Shown here: piece after piece, positions 32,801 through 44,800 of the stretch
How the letters are laid out: each line of letters opens with the position of its first letter
Numbering within the stretch: the stretch's first letter is position 1
Source: Kingdonia uniflora
Taxonomy: Eukaryota > Streptophyta > Magnoliopsida > Ranunculales > Circaeasteraceae
Direction: 5' to 3'
NCBI GenBank assembly: GCA_014058105.1
Contig: JACGCM010000337.1
Coordinates: 59,831 to 123,830, forward strand
Length of the DNA stretch: 64,000 nucleotides
The notes under the pieces: model-generated
Told to the model about the DNA's origin: nothing
The model's database searches: none
The model's input: the letters and a program-made list of their open reading frames with translations, nothing else
Program-made: the position numbers and the translations under genes

Positions 32801-35800
32801 TCATTCGGTCCAAAGAGAGAGAAAACTCATTACCAAAGTGGAAGGTTAGTCTAATAACATCTTCATCGGATCTACAGAGAGAAAATCGCATCTCGCGATG
32901 GGAACCCAAAAAGAAAAACGTTTTTCACGAAAATAAGAGAAAATAATCAAATACTTAATCTTCTCTAAGAGGAGTTGAGACATATGAGATGGGTTATATG
33001 AGGGGGCATACACAAGAGCACGCACAACTTCAGAATCGCCCATCGCCGCTCATCTCCACCGTACGTTGCTTATCTCATCATATATTACAAGGATTATATT
33101 CCAAGGGCCGAGTTGAACCACAAATTAAGACTGGAAACACTGAAGTTGGTAACCACACATCACTTTTTATTATAGAGTGTGCACATATCGTGACATGCAC
33201 AACCAACCATAGTGTAGCAAAGTTCGAACACACGTTAAAGATGATAGGCCAGTAATATCATATAAGAGAGGTGTTTATTATCAAACAATGCCCTGGCAAT
33301 ATCACATCTTTTACTAAGTAACCAAACATAAACAAAGAGAGGAATCTTTCCTCTTCATCTTCTTCTTCTCAACGGCAACTACGGCAGAGCCAAAACGTAG
33401 AATTGCTTAAGAACGAATTCATCTCATATCAGTTGTAATCGCATCTGATCCCATCGCAACATAGCAGCAACTAGAGAAAAAATTGTAGCAGAGAGATAAA
33501 GATCGAAGAAGGAGCAATCACAACCACAACGTTTAAGCCTTAAGGGTAGAAAGAATCACACATATCATAATGCAATATTGCCATAAAAAGCATCAATGGG
33601 GAAAAGTAATTGGAGCCCTAATATCCAATAGAGGAACCAAAAATTGAGATATTCAATTAAGATAGATTTAGTTAAAACCTAATTGCAAAGATCCAAACTT
33701 TCGAAGCAAAGGAAGAATTACAGATCTTAATCATACTGTAGATCATCATTTTTTTACCAATAATCACCATCAACTTCATATTCAATTTGAGCAGTAAATG
33801 AGCCACCATAAGTTGGGGATTTACACTGGATTGAAGCCTTTATAGGAAGTATAGTGAATGACCCCAGCAGTAATTTGCATACATAATTTGCTTCAGAGTT
33901 TCAGATCTCACTGTATCTCCTTATCAACAGCAATAGCAACAAATAAACAATGAATTTGAGAAAGAGACTTTCATTGTTCACAGGAAGCAGTAAAAGGAGA
34001 ACAATAAGAAAAAATTCCTGAAACAATTCGAGAAGAAACACCGAACTTTGGTAGTCCGGCGGCGGCCGACAATAATGGCCGCCGGCGGCGGAAACAAAAG
34101 AACTTTCGATTGCCTTCAAGAACGCAACCGCTCTGATATCATGTAGAAATAAATAAGATGAGAAAATAATTCTATTGATTTGAAATTGATAATTACAAAG
34201 AGATGAGACATCTCTATTTATAGATGATAGAGTGTCTCATTGAATTAGAAAGTTTCATAAAGAGAGAAACCTACTATTACTGAAAATAGAATATATTCTA
34301 GTCTATTCTAGAAATTAACTTGCATAGCAAGTAACCTCATTGACTTGATACGATTTAACACTCTTCACCGTACTATTGTGCTCCATATTGTCGCACCATG
34401 TACTCCAACACTCCTATTCATCTACATATTGGGCGCCACAAACCCCTATGTCGCCCCCATGATTCTTGGCCTTAAACCCTTTTCTTTTCACCAAATACTT
34501 AGCAACAAAAAAAAACATAATGTTTCCTGTAATCTCTGGTAGTAGAAAACTCCCATATCTTCTGAAAGACAGTTGCTTTTATCTACTACTTTTTCCTGCA
34601 TTGAACTTATGAAAGAGAGCTTTTGAATCAGCCATACCTTGCACAAGTTGGGAAGTGAGAAGACTGTACTAATGGTGGTGAGCAGTAGCTTGAACGTCAA
34701 TATACTATGGTGGTTATTCATCCCTCATCTCTACCTTTTCACCTTCATCATGTTCGAATAAAGGCAAGTACTCTTATCCATTCTCATATGCCATAATTAG
34801 AGTATGTATTCACACCTGTAGAGATTATACTTTACTTTTGGTTTATCTGAACCCATATTCATGTATGCTATCTTATTCAAGTTACTAATGATTCCTATCC
34901 TTGAATTCCTTATCTGAACTTGGAACCTTACTGAGTCTAGGTTTACCTATTGTTTATTGGTGATAGGTTATCGTAAATTAACTTTTAGTACAATTGCTTA
35001 GGGACTATATCTTTGGCCCGCTTTCTTAGTTGAGTCTGCTAATAGTAATATGATTTCTTAGCCACGATCTTTAGTTAACAGCACTTCCTCATAGGCATGA
35101 TCAGTTTCTATTAAGTCATGGTATTCATCTCTGTTATCAAGCTTTATTCAATTTTGGATAACTCAACATAGATTACTTAATTAGTCTTTTATGTGGGTTG
35201 TAGATAGATGATCTTTGACCCCCAAATCAAAGGTGGTACTTTGGAAAATAAGTTATGCTTTGTGTGGCACAGAGTCTCCTTAAAAGGGAAGTTAATATCT
35301 TATGTAGTTCCTTTAAACCATGTATCCAGGAGTAGTAAGCTTTAACTTGTAGTTTTGGAAGAAGTAAAGAGAACAAGAAGGATAAACCACATTAGGAGTT
35401 GTATTATCTTTGAAACCAAATCATGTACGGACATGAATGGGAATCTTATTCAGGACCTCAGTAGTTTATTCTCAACTTTTGATTTTTTGATTAGAACACT
35501 TGATAGTTTGGACTAGTGATGGATAGATTTAAGTACGGAAGACGTGTTTTGAATTAAATATATGTTGGTCTTATGGTTAGGCTGCATGATATGTTTTTCT
35601 TCCTATTATTGAGATCAAATTTGAAATATTAGTGATAACTTATTGTAGTTAAGTACGTCATTTCTTGGACATCTTACTAAGGTTGGACTATTAAGCTTCA
35701 TATTAGTTTCTTGGGGATATTGATGGTGCATAGTCTCTGTGGGTGGAGTTGATTGCGGGTTATTTCATCTAGTTGGTTTAGTGTTTGGACACCGTTAGTT

Positions 35801-38800
35801 TTCTTACTATTGTAAATAGTTATAGGAGTGCGGTCTAATAACCGTTGCTAGACATTATTTTAGTACAAGAATCAAAAACTCATTTGGACATTGGGCTTGG
35901 GCTTAAGTTTGGGTATGGGCTTGGGGTTTTTGTTCTCATTTAAAATGGGTCTTTCATCTCTTTCATTCCAACGGCTATTACATTGATAGACCTGATCTTC
36001 AGGGAGCGTTTTGCATGCATTCAAAGATTGTTATTGAACGTTTTGCATGCGTATGACCGTTGTGTTTTAACCTATAAATACCTTCCTTCCTCCTACAAAC
36101 AAAACACACAAAAACTATTGTTCATCGTCTTCTTTCTTTCTCTCTCTAAAAACGGTTTATACTTGAGGTGCAAACTCATTCAGTTTTTACGTTGACTTCC
36201 GGCGAAGCTACCGTATATGCTCGTTGTATCCTGGGAAAGTACTTGAGATACTCTTTAAAGAGAGTGCGACCCACACCTCGAGCACTAATCATCTTGTTAC
36301 TCTTTCAGATCAATCGCTGTTACTATTACTATTGTTCAGAACTCAGTGTTGCTGTCACGAAGCTTAATTCTGTTGCGAAGTTCGAGTTTGTTGTTACTGT
36401 TCCTATACAAAACTGTTACTGTTACAGTTCGAAATAGTTGTTGTTGTTAAAAGATCAAATCTGTTGTTACTTAGCTGAGCTCGAATCTCTTTGTTGCTTC
36501 GACCTAACATTTGTGGTTTCGAAATTGGTTTTACGAAACTGTCCGAACTGAAGTTACTGTAGCGGTTGGTATTCGAAGCACTGTAGCTGTTAGTGTTCGA
36601 AGTTACTGTAGCTGTTGCTGTTCGATGTCTCTGTAGCTGTTAGTGTTCGAAGTTACTGTAGCTGTTGCTGTTCGATGTCTCTGTAGCTGTTACTGTTCTG
36701 AATTACTAAACAGAAAAAGAAAAGAGAAAGCTAATTACAGGTTCCTTTCAATTTTATTCCACAATTTTAAAGAGTATTTGTTTCCGTAATATATCTCTTA
36801 CTTTAGACGTGTTGAAGTTTGATTCCAACAAACCCTCTAAGTTTGATGGTCTCAACTTCAAGAGATGGAAGAACAAAATGTTCTTTTATCTCACACTTAA
36901 GGAAGTGGCTTATGTTCTAGAACAAGAATGCCCAATTGAACCTCCCGTTCCTGTACCTACGGTAGACCCTGACCTGATTACAAATGAATATGACAAAACC
37001 TTATAATCAATCTCGAACTGGACTGAAGCTGACTTCAAATGCCGTAATTTTATCCTGAACGGTTTAGTAGACGAACTGTACGATTACTATCTACAGTCCG
37101 AAACTGCGAAAACCGCTTGGGAAACATTACAGAGGAAGTATGATACGGAAGAGGCAGGCTCTAAAAAGTTTGTTGTAAGCTGATATCTCAAATTCACTAT
37201 GGTCGACGATAAGACGGTAATTGCCCAATCAATGAGTTGCAACGAATTGCGCATAAGATTGTGTCCGAAGGGATACCTCTTGATGAACAATTTCAGGTTG
37301 CCGTGATGATTGACAAATTACCGCCTAATTGGAAAGACTATAAAAATATCCTACAATACAAGTCAGAGGAACTTACCATGGAGAACTTGATTACTCGTCT
37401 TAGGGTTGAAGAAGAATCTAGAAAACAAGACCTGAAAGAGGAAATCCTTTTGGTTCAAGCCAAAAGGAAGGTCCATTTGAAACCTAAAGGGAAACCTTTC
37501 AAGGCTAAGAATGGCGGTAATCTGACCAACCGTCCTAATGGTGGTAATCTGAATAACCGTCAGAAAAATGGACACCAAAATCCTAACAAGGGAACGAACC
37601 AACAAGCCCCACCATATAACGGAACAGTTTCTATTGTGTGCTTCAACTGTAACAAGCCTGGACACATCTAGAAACTGCCGGAACCGCAAACCTGTTGCTC
37701 AGACGAACATTACTGAAGAGCCCTTAGTGGCTATGATCACGGAGATCAACATGGTCGGTGGAACCGACGGGTGATGGGCCGATTCGGGCGCTTCTAGGCA
37801 TGTTTGCTATGAACGCAATTGGTTCAACACCTACAAGGAGACTGAAGACCAGAAGGTGCTACTTGGGGATTCCCATTGCACCAAAGTGTTAGGAACTGGA
37901 GATGTTGAACTGGTATTTACCTCTGGAAAGACAGTGACTCTAAAGGATGTGATGCACAGTCCTGAAATGAGGAAGAATCTTGTTTTTGGCTATCTTCTCA
38001 ACAAGGCAGGATTTCAGCAGACCATTGGCTCAGATCAGTACATTTTAACTAAGGGTGGGATTTTTGTGGGAAAGGGTTTTACTTGTAATGGAATGTTCAA
38101 ATTGAGTATTGAAATGAATAAATCTGCTTCTGCTTACTTATTGTCTTCTTTTAATATTTGGCACTCTAGACTATGTCATGTTAACAAGAAGCTAGTACAC
38201 AATATGAGTAAACTAAGTATGATCCCTAAAGTAGATTTAAACGATTTTGATAAATGTCAATCTTGTAGTCAAGCTAAGATTACTGAAACCTCACATAAAA
38301 GTGTTGTAAGAGAATCACAACTTTTGGATTTAGTACACTCTGACATTTGCGAAATGGACGGTATATTAACTCGAAATAGTAAAAAATATTTTATAACTTT
38401 TATAGATGATCACTCAAACTATACTCAGGTTTACCTAATACGTCACAAAAGTAAAGTTATAGATATGTTTAGGACATATGTAACAGAGGTGAAAAATCAG
38501 TTTAATAGACACATTAAAAGATTTCGTAGTGATAGAGGCACAAAGTATGATTCACATGAATTTAAAAACTTGTATGAATCCTTAGGGATTATACATGAAA
38601 CTACTGCTCCTTATTCTCCATAATCTAACGGTAATGTTGAACGCAAAAATAGAACGTATACTGAGTTAATAGTTGCTATTTTACTTAGTTCTGGATCACC
38701 CAAATCTTTATGGGGTGAAGCCTTATTATCTGTTTGTCATGTTTTAAACCGTATTCCTCATATCACATCTGAATTATCACCTTATGAAATTTGGAGAAAA

Positions 38801-41800
38801 AGAAAACCTAATGTTAACTATTTTAAGGTTTGGGGTTGTTTAACCTATGTTCGTAAACCTGATCCTAAACGGATAAAACTAGCTAGTAGAGCTTTAGAAT
38901 GTGTTTTCATTGGTTATGCTATTAACAGTAAAGCTTACAGGTTTCTTGATATTAAGAATAATGTAATAATTGAATCACTAGATGTAGATTTCTATGAGGA
39001 CAAGTTTCCTTACTTACTGAGGGACAGTGGGGGTAGTAGTGGGGGTTCTCAACCTTCTACGTCTTCGACCCCTAATGTACCTAAAGTAAACGTTCCTAGA
39101 GCTGTGGATTCTCATGATACAGACCCAGAACTTCGTAGAGGTAAACGTTTAAAGATTGCTAAAGATTTTGGTAATGATTTTGTTGTATATACCTTAGAAT
39201 CGGACCCCAATACTACCAGGGAAGCGTTAACCTCAGGTGACGCTAATTTGTGGCAAGAGGCCATTGATGATAAAATGGATTCTCTTACTACAAACGAAAC
39301 CTGAGACTTAGTTAACTTACCTCCTGGTAGTCGTTCTATTGGGTGTAAATGGATATTAAAGAGAAAACTTAAACCATATAGTACTATAGATAAATATAAG
39401 GCAAGACTTGTAGTAAAGGGATATGTGCAAAAGGAAAATATTAATTTCTTCGACACATATTCCCCAGTTACTCGTGTGGCAACCATTAGAGTATTATTGG
39501 TTGTTGCTGCCGTGCACGATTTGTTTATTCACCAAATGAATGTAAAAACTGCATTTTAAATGGAGAGCTTGAAGAGGAATTATATATGGATCAGCGTGAA
39601 GGCTTTGTAGTGCCTGGTGAGGAACACAAAGTCTGCAAGCTGAACAAGACCTTATACGATCTAAAGCAAGCTCCAAAATAGTGGCACGACAGAATCGACC
39701 AATTACTTCTTTCAAATGGTTTTAAGATTAACGTTGTTGATAAATGCATATATTATAAAGTATCTGGTGAAAGTTGTATTATGATATGTCTATACATTGA
39801 TGATCTACTTATTTTTGGTTCTACACTTGGTATCATTTTAGAGACCAAAACCATGTTTAACAATAATTTTGATATGAAGGACCTAGGCGAGGCTAGTATA
39901 ATTTTAGGCATGAAGATCGCACGCACAGACACTAGTATTACTCTTGATCAATCTCATTACATTGAGAAGATATTGAAGAAGTACAAATATTTTGACTGTA
40001 GACCTGCTTGTACTCCTTGTGATCCACAAGTTAAACTTTTAACGAACTTGGGGGAGGCAGTTAGAGATAAAGAATACGCAAGTATTATTGGTAGCCTTCG
40101 CTATGCTACGGACTGTACTAGACCCGATATAGCTTATGCTGTAGGGGTTTTATGTAGATTTACAAGTAAACCAAGTTTGGCGCACTGGGGTGCTATTGAT
40201 AGAGTTATGCGGTACCTGAAAAGGAACATGAACTTGGGTTTACACTATCAAAAGTTTCCCGCGGTCCTTGATGGATTTACCGATGCAGATTGGAACTCAT
40301 TTTCAGATGATTATAAAGCCACCAGCAGATACGTGTTCAGTATAGCTGGAGGTGCAGTTTCTTGGAAATCCAAGAAACAAACGATTATAGCTCAGTCGAC
40401 TATGGAGTCTGACTTAGTAGTACTAGCTACAGCTAGTGAGGAGGCAAGTTGGTTGAAAGACCTCTTGTCTTATATTCCTTTATGGAGTAGGCCTATACCG
40501 CCGATACTGATCCACTCAAATAGTACTACTGCGATAGCCAGAGTACAGAACAATTAGTATAATGGTAAGAAGTTAGCGATACGTCGCAAGCACAGTACGA
40601 TGAGAGGTTACCTCACATCTAGTACTGTTACAGTGGACTTTGTAAGATCGGAAAACAACTTGGCAAATCCTTTGGCAAAAGGACTGTCTCGTGACAAAGT
40701 GTGGAGCACATTTTTAGGGATGGGGCTAAAGCCTGTTATAGAATCACAAGTGGTGGGAACCCAACCTAAATGACTGGAAATCCCAATAAATAGGTTCAAT
40801 GGGGAAAACAAATCACTGTGATATAGAATCATGCAAATAAGGAGTTTGTCACTCCAGAGTTCATCTCGCTATACATAAATATGCATGATATCTTGAAGCA
40901 AATGTTAGGCTGAGTTTTCTTAAACTCTTAATGAGTTCTATATCTCATTCTTTGAGTGGGGCGTCTAGCTACAAGAACATTCTTCATAGACTCGCCAAGG
41001 TGATTGTGGAAGTGCGGCCGCTTCCTATGAGAAATTAGGCTAACTTCTCTAAAGCCTTCACCTAAACTAGGATTAAGCACATGGCCGAAATGTGCTGGCA
41101 TTTAGGAATTGCACCTGGTAGGGTTGTATGTGGTTTTCCACACTATATAAAAGCGAATAATGAGTTCAAGACTCTGATCACTTATTATTCTTATACGTTG
41201 AAGATTGTCCACTACGTAAAGGTTCAAGTCTAAGGACACCTTTACTTATGTACATCTCTATATATTAAAACCGTTATCTCGTTTCTTTTCTCATTCAGAA
41301 AGTTTTTTAAAAGTGGGGGACTGTTGGATTGTTTCAAAAACTCATTTGGACATTGGGCTTGGGCTTAAGTTTGGGTATGGGCTTGGGGTTTTTGTTCTCA
41401 TTTAAAATGGGTCTTTCATCTCTTTCATTCCAACGGCTATTACATTGATAGACCTGATCTTCAGGGAGCGTTTTGCATGCATTCAAAGATTGTTATTGAA
41501 CGTTTTGCATGCGTATGACCGTTGTGTTTTAACCTATAAATACCTTCCTTCCTCCTACAAACAAAACACACAAAAACTATTGTTCATCGTCTTCTTTCTT
41601 TCTCTCTCTAAAAACGGTTTATACTTGAGGTGCAAACTCATTCAGTTTTTACGTTGACTTCCGGCGAAGCTACCGTATATGCTCGTTGTATCCTGGGAAA
41701 GTACTTGAGATACTCTTTAAAGAGAGTGCGACCCACACCTCGAGCACTAATCATCTTGTTACTCTTTCAGATCAATCGCTGTTACTATTACTATTGTTCA

Positions 41801-44800
41801 GAACTCAGTGTTGCTGTCACGAAGCTTAATTCTGTTGCGAAGTTCGAGTTTGTTGTTACTGTTCCTATTCAAAACTGTTACTGTTACAGTTCGAAATAGT
41901 TGTTGCTGTTAAAAGATCAAATCTGTTGTTACTTAGCTGAGCTCGAATCTCTTTGTTGCTTCGACCTAACATTTGTGGTTTCGAAATTGTTGTTTTACGA
42001 AACTGTCCGAACTGAAGTTACTGCAGCGGTTGGTATTCGAAGTACTGTAACTGTTAGTGTTCGAAGTTACTGTAGCTGTTGCTGTTCGATGTCTCTGTAG
42101 CTGTTACTGTTCTGAATTACTAAACAGAAAAAGAAAGGGGAAAGCTAATTACAGGTTCCTTTCAATTTTATTCCACAGTCTCCTTAAAAGGGAAGTTAAT
42201 ATCTTATGTAGTTCCCTTAAACCATGTATCCAGAAGTAGTAAGCTTTAACTTGTAGTTTTGGAAGCTTTTAAGTAAAGAGAGCAAGAAGGATAAACCACA
42301 TTAGGAGTTGTATTATCTTTGAAACCAAATCATGTACGCCCTGGGAATCTTATTCAGGACCTCAGTAGTTTATTCTCAACTTTTAATTTTTTGATTAGAA
42401 CACTTGATAGTTTGGACTAGTGATGGATAGATTTAAGTACGGAAGACGTGTTTTGAATTAAATATATGTTGGTCTTATGGTCAGGCTGCATGATATGTTT
42501 TTCTTCCTATTATTGAGATCAAATTTGAAATATTAGTGATAACTTATTGTAGTTAAGTACGTCATTTCTTGGACATCTTACTAAGGTTGGACTATTAAGC
42601 TTCATATTAGTTTCTTGGGGATATTGATGGTGCATAAACTCTGTGGGTGGAGTTGATTACGAGTTATTTCATCTAGTTGGTTTAGTGTTTGGACACCGTT
42701 AATTTTCTTACTATTGTAAATAGTTATACGAGTGTGGTCTAATAACCGTTGCTAGACATTATTTTAGTATAAGAATCAACGAGTCTACGTTGGACACGGT
42801 AGCGTAGTGATGGCATCATTCTTCGTTAGATTAGAATTCTAAGTTTGAGTTGTTTAAGAAAGACCGTAGATCATTTTTTACATTTGGGCAAGTCTTTTAT
42901 CCTACAACTTAGATGATTCTTTGGTATGTCTTCCGTGATAGTTAAACATAGCTATGGATTTCCATGATTCTAGTAGTACGTGACTTAGATTCGCTTTGAC
43001 GCTTAGGACTTCTTTTCGATATAGTCGCACTTGTTGAGCAGGTTACGACAGATAGATCATTGGATGTTGGAGCTTTACTTCATTTAATAGAGTTCCCACT
43101 TGTTATTAAAGTGAGGGCAGATAGGTCATTTGGTTGTAAGAGCGGTAGGTCATTTAATAGAGTCCCAGATACTGATTAGGCAAAGGCAGGCATATCATTT
43201 GATTCTTATTTGAATTCAAACTTCTTATTTTCCATTACGTTGGACGATTTTGAGTTATTGTACACAGTAGGGCTACGCTGTTACGGTCCTTGGATTCGAT
43301 TCCCTAAACAAAAGATTCGGTTATTGCTAGTTAGTGCCCAGGGTTGCAAGCCCCTAAATTATTTCCTAGTTACTTATCGGCCTTGTTATTCTTTGTAAAT
43401 ACTCCTCGTGGGCATATATCCCTAAAAGTTAAAATAAATCAGGCTTTAGACCTGTAGGTTGAAATTCTTTGAACACCCTGATCGGGTGCGTTACCCGCCA
43501 ATTCCTGGCTCAATAAAAAGGAATCCGTCAATCCCTGGCTCAACATTAAGGGATACGTTTCTGTTAAATACAAAAGGGTGCGAGAGTGTGGTCCCACTGA
43601 ATTAAAAGTGACCCTGTGTACTTGACTTACTAATTCTCTTACCACAGCTACCTTACCTCTTTAGATCATAATAACTAGATTAAGTTTACGATAGCACACA
43701 TATCTTGCTAGGATTCTAGTTGTATTTAGACCGTCTTCCTCAGGACTCGTAGCTTGGTTGATATTCTCCTATACTTCCCTTGGGTTCTTCGTGTCTCAGT
43801 GTTGGTGATTATCTTGGTCTGTCATGTCTTATAACCTTGGATATTTGTACTTGTTGGGCGTTGCTTGCTTATGCCTTCTACATATATTTTTCAGATGAAT
43901 CGTTGCAGTAGCGATGGTAGTAAGTTAGAGCGAGCTAGACTTGCCAGTTATGGAATTCTAGTTACCATGTGGTAATATTTCTGGTTATATCTCTTTTTAG
44001 ATTATTCTTCCACTGCGTAGTTTGTTAGTGTTGTAGATGTAGTTACACCTCAAAATTTGTTTTAAATTGTAGTACATCTTTTGGGGTTCATCTTTGGGAT
44101 GCCCGACGTTACACCTCAAAATTCGTGCTCATAATAGATTATTAAGAAGAGAATTTTGGGGGCGTGACAATTTAGGATCCTTGCTCGTCCAAGTCAATAA
44201 TTAATTGGAGACATTATGTAGATAGTTTTGGAAATTTTGGATCTTCTATAATAGGTTTCGAGTTAGGGCGTGTGCACAAGTAGGATACTTAGATTTGTTG
44301 TCTGAATGAATTCTCTGCTCCACTATTGTAAATGCTTTTGTGAAAAATCTGGAACCTTAGATTAAGCTCAACTACTGTATGACATTAACTTTTTGAGCTA
44401 AAAGCAATTTGTTAGAAGCTTAACTTGAATTATGCATTAACCGATATCTGATGAATATCCTATATATTCTCTTAAGCCCTTTAATAGTTGGCCAAGATAG
44501 CAATACAATAAGCACACAGCTCGCAGTTTCCAACAAAACCATAAATAGATGACGGTCGAAAAGAGACTATTTCTTCGGAGCTACTCACAAAAATAACACA
44601 AAATCATCCTTCTGAACCAAGAGTTGAGCTACAATCTTTGGTAGGAAATCGATCTAAATCCATAACTCAAGGTTTGATGGCTTCTTATAGCAATCTAAAG
44701 CCCTCACCAATCTAAAGCCATCTCTTGATCGATTCTTATAGAAAAACTCCAAGGTTTGATGGCTTCCCAATATCTTGAGACTTAAAATGAGCAAAAAAGG

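Larger units (their letters stand above)
31279..34410 (-). mobile_element. LARD copy B: non-autonomous copia-like LTR element, complete ends
   Basis: Left LTR 31279-32115 (interrupted by a solo LTR) and right LTR 34142-34410 flank a 2.0-kb interior without gag or pol. CTCCT at 31274-31278 and 34411-34415 is an exact target duplication. In minus orientation the primer-binding site TGATATCAGAGC (34141-34130) abuts the right LTR. The polypurine tract (reverse complement CTCCCCCTCA, from 32116) abuts the left LTR. The size fits an LTR element mobilised by proteins of a relative. It is in intron 1, in the same orientation as the host gene. Confidence 0.9.
35872..42177 (+). mobile_element. Second Ty1/copia retrotransposon in intron 1, 5' LTR start missing
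   Basis: LTRs 35872-36763 and 41322-42177 flank broken gag and pol in the copia order. The 3' LTR begins TGTTGGATTGTTTC and ends CCACA. The 5' copy starts only at TCAAAAACTC. No target duplication brackets the ends. Instead a 0.6-kb direct repeat of host sequence does. It is antisense to the host gene. At least seven stops or frame breaks exclude activity. Confidence 0.9.

Noticed and set aside
31279..34410. LARD B as an autonomous copia element
   Set aside because: The 2-kb interior has no gag, protease, integrase, reverse transcriptase or RNase H motif in any frame.
35983..36437. Two overlapping frames that recur unchanged at 41445-41899
   Set aside because: They lie inside the two LTRs of the second copia element, so recurrence reflects LTR identity, not a duplicated gene.
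42781..44180. A delimited gypsy LTR fragment
   Set aside because: Only one polypurine-like phrase near 44150-44170 supports it; no second LTR, border or target duplication could be found.
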